Shown piece by piece: positions 1-11,939 of a stretch of DNA of 64,000 nucleotides. How positions within the stretch are numbered: position 1 is the first letter of the stretch; every line of letters begins with the position of its first letter. Origin of the DNA: Chloranthus sessilifolius (taxonomy: Eukaryota > Streptophyta > Magnoliopsida > Chloranthales > Chloranthaceae); NCBI GenBank assembly GCA_021018995.1, contig CM037587.1, positions 71,691,604 through 71,755,603 on the forward strand, in the 5' to 3' direction. The notes under the pieces are model-generated. The model searched no databases. It saw only the letters and a program-made list of their open reading frames with translations, and had not been told where the DNA came from. The position numbers were made by a program, and so were the translations under genes.

Positions 1-122
1 AAAGGGAGTTCCCCAAGGCCTTGGATAAAGTACCACCTTAATCAAGGGAGAGATTTTTATTTTGTCATTAAAAAAAAAAACCAAAAAAATCAAGTAAAAA
101 TCAAAACCCAAAAAAGGGATCT
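1..122 (+). other. 5' leader remnant of element A
   Basis: This is A-rich untranslated sequence with short A runs (about 68-90) just before the first ATG-bearing frames. Its position upstream of the gag region suggests the retroelement leader. No LTR end or primer-binding site is visible here. Confidence 0.4.
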
Positions 123-1530
123 TTGGTGTCGGAACAATGGCATCGCCTTACCCTCCATCATCCCGTAGGGGAAGGAGAAGATGGGTTTTTGGTCTTCACC
201 CGAGGAACCCGTACCCGACCCACCGCCAAACCATGTCTTGGGCGGTTGATCCAACCTATGCTGACTCCAATTCATCCGCTCTACCTTCCCCATTACATTC
301 CCAACCGAGGAGATTCCTATCTCCATTCCGCTCACCCAACCCCCATTTACAATCACCGAACCCTTTGGTGCACCCATATTTCCCTCAAAATCCATCCCTT
401 TTCACCCCATAACCACTCCAAATTCACCTTCCACAGATATCCAACATATACCCCAATTTCCCTCCACCTCAATTCAAAGCATCCCCAATCCTTCAACATC
501 AAACCTAAATATCCTAAATTTTCCCACACCTTATCCCGATATTCCCCATTTTCCCTCCACCTCCAATCCAAACACCCCCCTTTTTCCCACATACACCAAG
601 TCATGCCCCATTCTCCCATATCCACTCCACACTTTCCCTCCAATCCAAATCCACCACATATCTCCCCATCTACCCAGGTCATGGCCAATATTCCTCACCC
701 ATCCACCATGCCCAATTTTCCCTCATTTACCCAAACCATGCCTAACTGTCCTCTCCAATCTACCCGGGTCATGCCTAATTTTCCCCATACCCTCCCCTCA
801 TCTGATGGACCATCTACATCCACCCGATCTGGTTAGGGCTTACACCATTTGGAAAGCCTCTCTCATCCATCCCAAACACCTCCAACCCATCCCATACACT
901 CCAAATTCTCCATACCTCATTCCCCCAAAATCCTAATCAACCTCCCATTGTCCATACCATCCAAGGCTCCCATCAACCATGGGGCATCCAAGCAGGCCTC
1001 AAGGGCCCAATACCCAACCACAAGCCCATCAAGGCCCAACTCCCTAAACCCAAGCCCATCAAGGCCTAATACCCCATGCCCAAGCACATCAAAGCCCAAC
1101 ACCCTATACCCAAGCCCATCAAGGCCCAATCCCCCAAGCCAAGCCCATCAAGGCCCAATCCCCCAGGCCCAAACTCATCAAGGCCCAATGCCCTATACCC
1201 AATCCCATCAAGGCCCAAACCCAAGAACCCCATTTACAAACCCTCCAATATTCACCTATGCCCAATAGGCCCCCATTCCCCCTCAGATAATACACCCATC
1301 TCATCGAATCCCTCAACCCGCCATGAGCCCCATTTATCCACATCTCTTGCACCCAACCCAATATGGAGACCCATCCCATATCATCAATCATCCCCAATTC
1401 ACCCATCCTCTTACCTCCCAACCCAACCATCAAAATTCTCACCAAGCACACTGGCCTCACTAGACCCCCATGCAAAACCCTCTATTAATCCACCCATTTA
1501 CTCCCCAAGACACTAAGTAAAGCCTCCTCC
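123..1530 (+). pseudogene. Proline/serine-rich leader-gag N region of element A
   Basis: Long overlapping frames rich in Pro, Ser, His and Thr run from the leader toward gag. No catalytic domain is recognisable. The base composition is strongly C-biased on the plus strand (CCC, CAC and CCA runs), which keeps several frames open at once, so the frame alone is weak evidence of a protein. Some Tat/Ogre-type elements carry extra sequence between the 5' LTR and gag, and this segment could be such an N-terminal extension or an additional first ORF. It is a fossil, as is the rest of A. It contains a 30-bp tandem repeat listed separately. Confidence 0.4.
1021..1222 (+). repeat. 30-bp tandem repeat, about seven copies
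   Basis: Units begin CAAGCCCATCAAGGCCCAA and recur at 1021, 1051, 1081, 1111 and onward every 29-30 bp. Ten-codon periodicity gives a Pro/Ser-rich decapeptide repeat (for example PSPSRPN in one frame). It lies in the proline-rich leader of element A, and the final copy is partial. Confidence 0.85.
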
Positions 1531-1790
1531 ACTTACAAGGGTCTCATTAGCCACCCATCCAAAACATCCAATATGCCATCAATCCCACTCCTCCCCCAAT
1601 TATTATTGATGCCAACAATCAATATGAGGAGGATGAAGTCTGAAATAGAAGGGTATGCGTGGGGGCATTTGCCAATTTCATCCCCCCACATCCCATGCAG
1701 ACCAACCCACAGGCAGTCCAAAGTGAATGGAAGCAGCTTGCAGAAGGGTCAGCCCCACCATCCAAGGAGTCAAAGCTATTAAAAGTATAA

Positions 1791-3540
1791 ATGGATAAAA
1801 TCGAGAAATTGCTGATGAAGAGATGGGAGGAGCTGAAATCTATTCCATGGACTTTTCCGACCTATGCCTGTTTGCGGAAGTCCCTTTGCCCTAAAAATTC
1901 AAAATGCCAACCTTTGACAAATACAATGGCACGGGAAACCCCATTGCGCACCTTAAGTTCTACTGTAGGGACATGTGCTAGTATGGCAGAGACGAACGAC
2001 TACTAATCAAAGTATTCAAGAAGAGCCTTACAGGCCTATCTTTGAGATGGCTCACCTTCCTTGAACCATCCATAATTAAAAACTAAAAGATCTGACCCAC
2101 CTATTCCAAGAGCAGTATGTCTACAACATAGACATTGAACCCCACAAGTCAAATCTAGCCCGACTAAAGTAGAAGCCGGATGAAGCATTCAGTGATTTCC
2201 TTGGACGATGGAGAGCCTTGGCAGCTCAAGTGAGGAACAGAATACCTGACGATGAGCAAATTGAGATAATCTTGAAAAACACTTTGCCAGTCATCTTAGA
2301 CTTTTTGGTATACCAACAACAGTTCAACTTTACTGATTTGGTAAGGAACGCCAATCATTGCGAGGATGCAATAAGAGAAGGGCGGTTAAATAAAATTATG
2401 AACAGTGGGGTTCAAAAGTTTACCGAGTAGAGGAATGAGAGGAGAATCGAGACCGATATTCAAATGATAGATGCACAACCAACCGCTAGTATGGCCCCTT
2501 TTCAGTTCAGGGCAGCACAATCGGCTCCAACCCAAAGCGAACCGATGCAAAGAAGAGGCAATGGGCAAGGGGCCCAGATGACCCCAGAACAAAGAAGTGC
2601 CAGATTCGATCGAGTCTTTACACTATTGGGACAATCCTTAAGCATCCTTTTGCCGCTATTGGTCGAGAAGGGTCTAGTTATGCCTCTCCAACCACACCCA
2701 CCACCAAACCCTATCCCCAGAAATTACAACCCCAATACTCACTGTAATTTCTATCAAGGACAGGGCCACCCAACTGATCGACTCTTTTTGTTAAAGCATG
2801 TGATACAAGGTTTGATAGAAGCTGACAAAATCATTCCACCAACACTTCCCCAAGTGAACCAGCATGCCAACATATATCAGGTTCCCTTGCCACCAAGGGG
2901 AATGGGCCCAAGACCTACTACCTACATGATAGAGGAAGATGGTGAAGAATTTGACCCTTCTGAGTATATCAGTATTAGAGAGAATTTCATAACACCACGG
3001 TAGGGGGGTCAGGGGAATTATAGAATAGGAGTAATCCAGCCTTTAAACTTGGCTGACTACTTCCCCAATTCATCACCCCAAGAAGAGCCCTTAGATTTAA
3101 GGATGTACTTTTCGGCTCCAGCTCCTGTCAGTTATGTCCAACCCAACTTATTTGCGTATCAAACACCCATCCCTTCCACTTATTTGATGCATGGTTCTCC
3201 CCCACCCAGGCATTGGTTGGTTACCATTGGCCTCCCCATGCCATACTATCACCGATGCAGTCATCTCCAACTCCTATAGATCCCATTTGGCCCACGTTTG
3301 CCACTCCTCTGACCCATCCACCTTTAGCAGAAGTTAACCAAGTGTTATCCACATATCCCAATCCACCTATCCAAGCACCCCTGAGGCCTTCCACCACTCC
3401 ATTCCAGATCTCAGCGCTAACCTATGATCCCCATCAAGTCCCGCTCAATTATGATCAGACGGACGTTAATATAGCAGCAATAGAGAGGGGGCAATTGATT
3501 CTATTACTCGGTCAAGAAGAATCTCTAAAAAACTGGAGGT
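1791..3540 (+). pseudogene. gag: gag region of element A (capsid-type domain and linker)
   Basis: The open frame at about 2218-2430 resembles the retrotransposon gag (Retrotrans_gag) helical region, with WRALAAQVRNRIPDDEQIE-like sequence just after a KPDEAFSDF-type motif. The frame at 2464-3003 is a Gln/Pro-rich linker with a CNFYQGQGHPTDRLFLLKH motif, which in Tat-lineage elements takes the place of a zinc knuckle near the gag C-terminus. The next frames (3049-3540) are Pro-rich. In the live family this polyprotein packages the RNA in cytoplasmic virus-like particles. Here it is a fossil with several interruptions. The call rests on motif recognition and on its position upstream of protease. 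Confidence 0.7.
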
Positions 3541-3778
3541 AGCAGTACCAGCTCAGACAAAAGAAAAGAAAGAACCTGTTGCAGTGCACCCCTTTGAAAA
3601 AAGGAGCATAGAGCACATACTGGAAACACAACTGAAGAGAATGTCAGCCCACATCACTATTTAGAACCTTTTAATGGCCTCTCTACTTCACTTTCAAGAT
3701 CATATGGGAGCGCTGAAAGATGCCCATGTATCCATCCAAGTGATCCGAGATGAGGTGGGACAGATAATTGGGTAGGTA

Positions 3779-4174
3779 TTGGCTCCCAATGCCATTTCTT
3801 TTCCAGACGCTGATCTTCTGAATGAGGGAAATAATCATTCCAAGGCCCTCAACATCATTGTGGAAGCAGGGAACTTGGTGATTCTATTAGTACTAATAGA
3901 CAATGGATTGGCCTTGAATGTATGCCCCCTAAGAACCGCAACCAAGATAGGGGTGGATCCCTCCACATTCAAGTCAACTAGAACAAGCGCTAGAGGATTT
4001 GATAACACAAGAAGAGAAATAATTGGAGAAGTTGATCTTGAGCTCATCATTGGGCCAATGACCTTCACCATCCCATTCCAAGTTATGGATATCAAATCCA
4101 CCTTTAACCTGCTACTAGGTCATCTGTGGCTACATGAAATAGGGGCATACCTTCGACTTTTCACCAGAAGCTAA
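3779..4174 (+). pseudogene. pro: Aspartic protease of element A
   Basis: The open frame shows a retropepsin-type active-site strand (VLIDNGLALNVCP) and a downstream NLLLGHLWLHEIGA block, both typical of plant Tat-lineage proteases. In a live element the enzyme would cleave the gag-pol polyprotein. It lies between the gag linker and the G-patch segment, which is the expected order. It is a fossil. Confidence 0.75.
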
Positions 4175-4320
4175 AATTCGTTTCAGAGCAAAAGATCATT
4201 ACCATTTTGGGTGAGGGACAGGAGGAAGGAGAAAAGGTCACACACAATATCAAAAACATCAAAGTGTTGGATGTGTCACATACTACTAAAGACGCAGACT
4301 TTCACAACTTCTAGTACGAT

Positions 4321-4554
4321 GTGTCGACAGTAGCACCGGAACCCATCAGAGGAGTCACCAACAAAATTGGAGGTGGAATGACTATAGCAGTGGTCATGCT
4401 CCATAAATGGGGCTATCAAAAAGGCAAAGGGTTGGGACCTCGTTTACAAGGCAGGAAGGATTTAGTCCAGGCCAGAGGAGGGCAACATATTAGATTTGGG
4501 TTAGGTTACAAGCCCACCGAAGAGGAGGTCCGAGAGGCCAAAGAGAAGGCCTGA
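4321..4554 (+). pseudogene. G-patch-like segment between protease and RT, element A
   Basis: The frame contains LHKWGYQKGKGLGPRLQGR, a glycine-rich G-patch-like pattern (aromatic-G-x(n)-G-x-G-L-G). G-patches are short nucleic-acid-binding modules. Several plant gypsy elements place one just after protease, and element B has a counterpart at 31,259-31,813. It is embedded in a polyprotein fossil, so the boundaries are approximate. Confidence 0.6.
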
Positions 4555-5445
4555 ACCATTGCTACAGCCAAAGACCGGGGAATAGACCTGGAAGACGCAC
4601 CCCGATCATGGCCTCACATCTAAAGTACATTCGTGAGTGTAGGGGTCATAAAAATAGATCAGAATGGCACAGTTGACCCTACACAAACCGGTAGTCGCTA
4701 TCCACCCAACCAATCCCTAAGTCATCCCCCCCCGATCTGAAAATAGATCTAGTGTCCCTGTCTCTCTTCGAGGAAGAGGCACCCCCATCAATGTACCCCC
4801 TGCCATAAACCACCACAAACCCATGTTGACGTTGGAGGATAGAGTCCCGGACGAGCCCATGATAAGCATGATGGAGGCTGACTCCCAACAGCCACCTCAA
4901 TTAGCCTCCTCCATCAAAGCAGGTAAAAGTGTGGTACCTCAGGTGAGGAATTGGGCTTCAGTGCCCCTAACTCTGAAAGCATCAAAAGGCTTTAAATATG
5001 GCACTAGCTTCCCAAAAAAAATAACCTATAAAAAGTGAGATTAGCCCTTAACAGGCAATACCATGTGTATATAGAGACCTGCCTTACCAAGGGCCCATCT
5101 CCGAAGAAAATAAAAATCCTAAATAAATAGAAAGAATACAAAATCAAAAAATATTGGCTTTCAAAATTCTTGAGAAAATCAAAGAAAGATGTCTTAATCG
5201 AAAAACCAGTCCCACGTGAAGTCGACCCCTTTCCTGTAGAAATACAAGAATAGATAGGAGTCATGAGTCTGGACGATGAGATCCCCACTAAGGAGCTTCC
5301 TAATGAGCTCCTTGACCACTTTACTGACTTTTAGCATGGCCCTTCCCCAATCATTGAAGAAACAGAGGACATCAACCTGGGTACTGAGGAGGTTCCTAGA
5401 ATCACTAAAATCGGAACGTCGCTATCTCCCGAGGAAAGAAAAGGC

Positions 5446-6257
5446 ATGATTGATTTCCTACAGTCATATCAAGACGTCTTTGCATGGTCATATAAGGATA
5501 TGCCTAGTTTGGACATTGATTTGGTCGTACATGAGCTGCCGCTATATCCAGATGTCAAGCCGATTAAGCAGAAGTTGAGACGCCTCAGGCCAGAATGGAT
5601 GCTAAAAGTTAAGGACGAGGTCATCAAACAATATGATGCAAGGTTTCTCATAGTCTCTAAACACCCACAATGGCTAGGCAACATCATCCCGGTACCAAAG
5701 AAAGATGGAAAGGTTCGCATGCACATCAATTTCTAAAATCTCAACACGGCAAGCCCGAAAGATGACTTCCCATTGCCACACATCGACATATTGGTCGATA
5801 ACACTGCTAGGCATGGGATGCTCTCATTTATGAACGGATTCTTTGGGTACAATCAAATCAAAATGGTCGAAGTAGACAGAGAAAAGACAACATTCATTAC
5901 TTTATGGGGAGCTTTTTATTACCGGGTCATGCCATTCGAGTTAATGAATGTTGAGGCGACGTACCAAGGGCGATGACAGCGGTCTTCCATGATATGATAC
6001 ACTGAGAAATTGAGGTGTACATTGACGACATGATCACCAAGTCACCAGAGAGAGGCGACCACTTGGTAAACCTCCAAAAGCTGTTTGAGAGGTTGAGAAT
6101 ATACAGGTTGTGCCTGAACCCTCAGAAATATGCATTCGACTCTATGTCAGGAAAACTACTAGGCTTCATCATCAGTAAAAGAAGCATCGAGGTTGACCTT
6201 GTCAAGGTAATAGCTATTGTCGAAATGTCACCGTCATCTATAGAGAAAGATGTCTGA
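5446..6257 (+). pseudogene. pol: Reverse transcriptase of element A
   Basis: The frames carry the RT fingers and palm motifs NIIPVPKKDGKVRM, PKDDFPLPHID and VMPFELMN, and the catalytic box MYIDDMITKS (Y-x-D-D) at about 6015-6044. This is a Ty3/gypsy RT and fits the Tat lineage by sequence and neighbours. A live enzyme would copy the element RNA into cDNA. It is a fossil, with RNase H immediately downstream. Confidence 0.85.
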
Positions 6258-6347
6258 GGCTTCTTGGGCTGGATACAATACATCAGTCGGTTCACTGCAT
6301 AGCTAACTCCTATCTGCACGCCGATCTTTAAGCTACTAAGAAAAGAT

Positions 6348-6890
6348 TTGCTCATTGAATGGAATGATGATTGTCAAGCGGCATTCGATAAGATCAATGA
6401 TTATCTTCTCAACCTGCCTATTTTGGTACCCCTAGTACCTGAGAGACCGCTATTAATGTACCTCTCCATGACTGAAGTTTCAATGGGATGCGTCCTAGGG
6501 CAGCATGATGAGACGGGAAGAAGAGAGTTGGCCATCTACTATCTGATCAAGAAATTCACTGATTACGAGACATGCTATTCTCATCAGGAGAAAGCATGCC
6601 TGGCTCTTGTATGGGCCACACAAAGGCTCCGCCACTACTTGCTATCTCAAGCCATTCTCCTGCTAGCGAGAATGGATCCCTTCAAGTACTTGTTTGAAAA
6701 GTCAGCCCTCACTGGTCGAACTGCACGCTGGCAGCTTCTCTTATCTAAATTCAACATCATGTATGCCACCGAAAAGTTAATAAAGGGACAAGCACTAGCT
6801 GATCATCTGGCCGAGAATTCCTTACCTGACTACAAGCCTTTGAGAATTAAATTCTCAGATGAAGACATCATGTTTATGACAGAGGATGAC
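6348..6890 (+). pseudogene. Gypsy-type RNase H of element A
   Basis: This is the RT connection and RNase H region, with LLMYLSMTEVSMGCVLGQHDETGR, YETCYSHQEKACLALVWATQRLRHY and a C-terminal TARWQLLLSKFNIMY block. These are the hallmarks of the RNase H tether that follows RT in Ty3/gypsy pol. It would degrade RNA in RNA-DNA hybrids. It is a fossil but remains open over a long stretch. Confidence 0.8.
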
Positions 6891-6899
6891 GCAGAGGAG

Positions 6900-7300
6900 A
6901 TAGAGGAGTCTTGGTTAATGCACTTCGACGGGGCAACAAATGCTAAGGGTTGAAGAGTTGGTGCTATTCTAATCTCGCCAAAAGGATCTCATATACTAGT
7001 CTCCATCGAGCTCAACTTTCCCTGCACTAACAACATGATCGAATATGAAGCCTGCATAGCAGGCCTACATGCAGCCTTGGACCTGAATATAACTCATCTC
7101 AGGGCGTTTGGCGACTCGCAACTAATCATTTGCCAAACCAACGGAGACTGAAAAACAAAGGATGAAAAGCTGATCCCATACCATAAGCACCTCGAAGATA
7201 TGATCACGTGCTTTGATGATGTTACCTTCTCCTATGTTCGACGAGCAAGAAATCTCTTTGCTAATGCATTCGCAATTTTAGCATAAATGGTCAAAATTTC
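6900..7300 (+). pseudogene. Second (archaeal-like) RNase H of element A
   Basis: Downstream of the gypsy RNase H is a second RNase H fold: MHFDGATNAKG, then an NMIEYEACIAGLHAALDL block, then FGDSQLIICQTNG, giving the ordered D, E, D acidic residues. A second RNase H before integrase is established for the Tat lineage of plant gypsy elements and is the main reason for that assignment. It is a fossil. Confidence 0.75.
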
Positions 7301-7559
7301 ATATGGCATCAAGATGAAGCCAATCATGATCGAGCAGAGAAATGAGCCTACCTTCTGCCTCCAGATTGAGAGATCTGAAAAGCTAAATGATGAGCCACCA
7401 TGGTTCTCAGATATCTAGAATTTTCTTGAAACTTGAGCTTTCCCTGAAGATACGTCCAAGACGGATAGGCGAACCATCTAACGTTTAGTGGTGAATTACG
7501 TCATCTATGGTGAGTGCCTCTATAGGCGATCATATAACAATATCTTGCTCTGATGTCTA

Positions 7560-8640
7560 ACTGAGGACGAGACAACCAACATCATAAAAGAAATCCATGA
7601 GGGATTATGCGAGGCCCATGTCAATGGGCACAAGCTCGCCAAGAAGATACTACGGCAAGGGTATTTTTGGACCACCATGAAAACTGACTGTTGCAAGAAT
7701 GTTCAGAAGTGCTACAAATACCAAGAACACTCTAGTCTGACACATGCTCTAACCATAGATCTACATAGCATGACCACTCCCTGGCCATTTACCACATGGG
7801 GCCTCGACGTCGTCGGAAAAGTCAATCCGAAAGCTTCGAAATGGGCATCAGTTCATCTTGGTTACCATCCAGTATTTCACCAAATGGGTAGAAGCAACAT
7901 CTTACACAAACATTACGACCAATCATGTCAAGAAGTTCATCAAAAACAACATCATTTGTCGATTCGGCATGCCCAAGGACATCATCATAGATAACGACAC
8001 CAATTTTGTAAACAAGCGCATTAGAGCCTTATGCGAGTAGTACAAAATCAAACACCACGCTCGTCACCGTATAGGTTGCAAACAAATGGGGCTGTCAAAA
8101 CTTGCAATAAGACAGTCATCAGCATCCTTGAGAAGATGGTTAACACGTACCAAGACTGGAGCAAAATGTTACCCTTTGCATTATGGACTTACCGAACCTT
8201 GATCCGTACCACTACAGGGGCAACACCGTTCTCCCTTGTGTATGGAACCAAGGTTGTGCTACTAGTTGAAGTTGAAGTACCCTCACTCTACATCCTCATT
8301 GAGTCCAATCTATCAGAAACTGAAAGAGATAAGTCCCGCTTTGAGCAACTAAATCTGTTAGATGAGAAGAGGCTCCTAGCCTTGTGTCACACCAAGGCCT
8401 ATCAGAGAAGGATTAAACACGCTTACAACAAATGTGCTTGCGTTCGAGATTTGAAAGTGGGTGACGTTGTGCTCAAGAAGATCTTCCCTACTCTTCACGT
8501 CGATCCTAAAGGGAAATTCAAGCCCAACTGAGAAGGAGCTTACGTCATCCGAGAAGTGCTCCCAGGGTATGAGCTCCGCCTTGCCACCATGGATGGAGAT
8601 CACTTTCCTGAGCCCATCAACGCTGGATATGTCTGACAAT
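7560..8640 (+). pseudogene. int: Integrase of element A
   Basis: The zinc-binding head is visible at about 7590-7735 as an H-H-C-C pattern (EAHVNGHK, then CCKNVQKC). The catalytic core has a first Asp in WGLDVVG (about 7800), a second in IIIDNDTNF (about 7983), and the helix with the final Glu position near 8100. The C-terminal part with VGDVVLKK and GKFKPN (to about 8530) resembles the usual Tat integrase tail. A live enzyme would insert the cDNA into the chromosome. It is a fossil. Confidence 0.8.
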
Positions 8641-9540
8641 TCTATTCCTTAGTCTCCTACGACAAGGTAAGTATTGATAAAATAGATACGTGACTGCTTA
8701 AGGATCCCATAAAAGAGTCCATCATTTCAAAGCCAAGTAGCCAAGAGAGCATCCCTAAACACTCCTACCCCTTGCTACACCTATTGAGCCATGAGCCTTT
8801 CTTTTATAAACCCCTCCCAAGAAAAGAAAATGTGTATATATATGCCAATAGAAGAGGGAAGAGAAAAGAGTTACCCTCAAAATAAAAAAAAATCAAGAAA
8901 AGCAAAGCCCAAAAAGAGATTGTCTAAAAAGAAAAAGAACAAAAAATACATATAGACAAGAAAAGAGATAGAAATACCATGCGGCATGTACAGTCAAAAT
9001 CCCCAATGAAGAAGTGTAGTACGACAGCAGGAACCCAATCAAGGAAACCTTTTTAGACCCGAGAATACCTTCAAAATTCTCAACATTGGCGAGAATACCA
9101 ATCAAGGAAATCTAAAGGGATAGACATTTCGTCCTTGGGGAGGATCCCAAACCTCATTCAGGTTCGACCATGAGCGGGTTCAACTATTACCAAAATGGGA
9201 CCTGTTACTTTAACCCATTGCCAAGGCATCAAACAAGAAACAAACAAAGAGAGAGATAGAAGAAAAGATACCTATATAAGATAAAAGATTTCCCTTTTCC
9301 TTTTTTATACATATAAAGAAAAGAAGAAAACGATAATAGATTTCCCTTTTCCATTTTCATCTTTACACTTTACTCACACCACATCTCAAAAAAATAATCG
9401 GTGTGGTACCCGACTCTTTACCTTTACAAAAAGAGAGAATGAAAAGAGAGACAAAAAATATATATATACAAAAAATATATCTATCAGGGGTTCTTATGCC
9501 CCTTCCTATGGTGTGTTGATCTATACAAAAAGTATGGGCA
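8641..9540 (+). other. 3' untranslated region of element A after integrase
   Basis: This A-rich sequence holds short AT microsatellite-like tracts (for example around 8835 and 9460) and no credible coding frame. It separates the sense pol genes from the antisense DUF7745-like gene. I see nothing else in it. Confidence 0.5.
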
Positions 9541-9548
9541 GGACCAGG

Positions 9549-11231
9549 TCAATGACCCAACTCACACTTCAAGACACAAATCTCTACATGTAAAGCATCC
9601 CCGCGAGCATTCCGATCAATCATCCAGCGACCATGAAGGCCCCTATATCGCTTCCGAGAAGCATTAATAGCACTAAGAGCATCACTGAGGGCTCTTTCCA
9701 GATGAAAGACCTTACACTCTGCAACACCAGCTCTCGTCTTTTCAACATCAACTCTAACCTGCTCTTTCTCTAGTTGCTCGTGCAAGACCCGCTTCTCATC
9801 TATCAACAACTCAGTCTGGGTCTGAAGCACCGACTCTTTCCTCGGTCAAGGCACCTCTACATCACTACTCTCCGCCTAGTCCAAGCGATGACCAGAAGGC
9901 ATCTCAGATAGTAGCCAAGCCTCATACTTTGAAGAAGTCAAAATCAGATTCCCTTACTCCAGATTACACATATGCATCGACTAACGCATTTTCCAAAGAG
10001 CGGCTATCCTATCCAGATCCCCAGAGGACCCCTGAGAGAAAATCAAGGTGCATAGGGGTGGTTTGGTCACACAAGGCACCTATTAAGTATAACAAAACTG
10101 GCGTAACACCTGAGATGGGAAGTAATAGGTACTGCCAGTCAAGCCAAGAAGGGTGATACCCTCGTGGTCTCCAGATTGAACTATTGAGAATGCCCTATCA
10201 AGCCATGGAAGCCTCCATACCAACTCGGCCTCAGTCATCCAAAGGCGCAACTCATGTATATTCCCCTGTGGCAACTTGGAGCATCGACCCAAAAAGCAGC
10301 GAGCCACCTCTCCCCGAACAACATAAAAGTGGGGCATGGATCCCAAGATTGCAAGATGCTCCCCAAGCCAGACCTGAAGAAGAACAGGGCATCCCCAGAA
10401 GCACTCCACCTTGCCCAAGGCAAAGGCGTCAAGACAACGGTAAAGCTCAGCCAATACCAAATGCATCACAAAGTGCCCCCCTTCAATCTCCACTAGTACG
10501 TTGCAAAGCACGAGAGAGAAGCTCTCCCCCCCGATGTAAAAAAGGACCTCTAAGAGAAGGCAAAGAGCGAAAGCTTTCACGTTACGAATATTCCTGATCC
10601 ATAATTTTCACAAACTTTCATCACCAAAAAGTTCTCGTAGGAATTTCATCGAACACCTGGTGGGCCCACCGGCAAGGCTTTTCTCATAATTGTCCTTTTT
10701 TAACCCTAAAGTCATGTGGATGACCTTTAAATAACCCGACTTTGATACCACCTTAGCAAGGCCTCGATGTAGCCTCAAACCTGACAAAATGGAGAGATCT
10801 TTAAGTGTTGGAGTTAGCTCAGGGGTCCCAAAGTGAAAGACATGGGTTTCCACATCCCAATGCGAAGCCATTGCATGAATGAGGTCAAAAAATAGAGGAA
10901 CATCAAGGAAAGACAAGAGACGGGCCAATCGGAGTTGATCCAAACCCGCAAGCCCGCTTTCATTCTAGCTATCGAGGAGCCACCTCTTCAGAAAACTGGG
11001 CCCCACAACCAAAGAGGGAAGTATAGAGGTCCCGGACCCACTCGAAAGGGCAGGGTCATGAAGTGGGTCCATGGTCATACCAAGCCGTTTAAAGGAATCA
11101 CGATTCAATGTAGGGCAATGGACCCACCCTCGGGAAGAAAGGGTAAAAAAGTTGGAGCAAAATCCAAAATCTAACTTAGAATAGACGGAAAGGAGTGCTC
11201 TCTCGGACCTTATAGGCCCACCACCGCCCAA
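9549..11231 (-). pseudogene. Antisense DUF7745-like (PMD-related) cargo gene in element A
   Basis: On the minus strand, opposite to A's pol, the frames run from about 11,231 down to 9,549. The segment 10,943-10,608 has HWDVETHVFHFGTPELTPTL and ILSGLRLHRG, a plant mobile domain/DUF7745-type N-terminal block. The segment 10,580-10,083 has FALCLLLEVLFYIGG, then LAELYRCLDAF, then CPVLLQVWLGEHL, matching the conserved middle of that plant-specific family. The segment 9,830-9,549 is a Glu/Arg/Leu-rich coiled coil, which such proteins often have at the C-terminus. The molecular function of the family is unknown; the host relatives MAIN and MAIL1 affect transposon silencing. A TATA-like box and a palindrome array lie directly upstream. 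It is a fossil with a few interruptions. Confidence 0.6.
11208..11217 (-). promoter_or_regulatory. TATA-like box for the antisense DUF7745-like gene
   Basis: The minus strand reads GGCCTATAAGG about 20 bp downstream of the last palindrome of the array at 11,237-11,406 and just before the first open frame of the antisense gene. The assignment rests on sequence and position only; no transcript data are available. Confidence 0.45.
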
Positions 11232-11236
11232 AAAGC

Positions 11237-11406
11237 ACCTAGCGAGTGTAATACACCCGCTAGTTCAAAATTTCCCAGAAATTGCCTAGCGTGTCTATTA
11301 CACATGCTAGGCCAAAAATCCAAAATAAATGCCTAGCATGTATATTACACACACAAGGGCAAAAAAGGCATAAAAATGCCTAGTGTCTGTGATAGACACG
11401 CTAGAC
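11237..11406. repeat. Palindrome array, four units, 47-bp period
   Basis: Four imperfect copies of a 29-bp dyad (left arm GCCTAGCGTGTCTA and its reverse complement on the right) start at about 11,237, 11,284, 11,331 and 11,378. That is a 47-bp spacing with A/T-rich linkers. The array sits immediately upstream, in minus-strand terms, of a TATA-like box and the antisense DUF7745-like gene. The same motif recurs at 15,175-15,345 and in the 3' LTR. Confidence 0.9.
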
Positions 11407-11939
11407 CAAAAAGAAGGAAGAAGAAGAAAAAAAGAGGGGGAAAAGGGGAAGATCTGTCTTCCCATCCCCTAAGACCAATCTACCTGCATACAAAAGACCA
11501 ACTTATCTTTTATGCTACCCCAGGCCACGAGCTGAGACCCCTGAGTTTACCACTTAACCTGTTTTACACTCTCCTTTCACAAAAACCACGCTCGCAACAA
11601 ATCAAAGAGAAGTACATTGACCGTGGTCATTTCAGCCGATGCATATGTCAGGGGGTATTCCACCCTTTTAATCCAAACTCATGGCTATCCTGCAGAGGAG
11701 CAACAAGGCATAATTACAATTTCACAAGCCATCTAACCTATCTTTCATGTTTCAGGCAAGCATGTCACATTCAAAATAGGAAATAGCAATCAAAGAAGAA
11801 AAACAAAGATGCCCATTCAAAATTCAAAATAATAGAAAATATCCAGAGTGCACAAGCAGTCACAGTGCTATTACAAATTGTTCTAAAAATACTCAAAGAT
11901 CAAATGTTCATAAAAAGAAAAAAAAGCAAAAGGGGTGGC

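Noticed and set aside
123-836. Proline-rich host protein gene
   Set aside because: C-rich composition opens several frames at once. It sits in line with a retroelement gag-pol and has no plant-gene promoter or introns.
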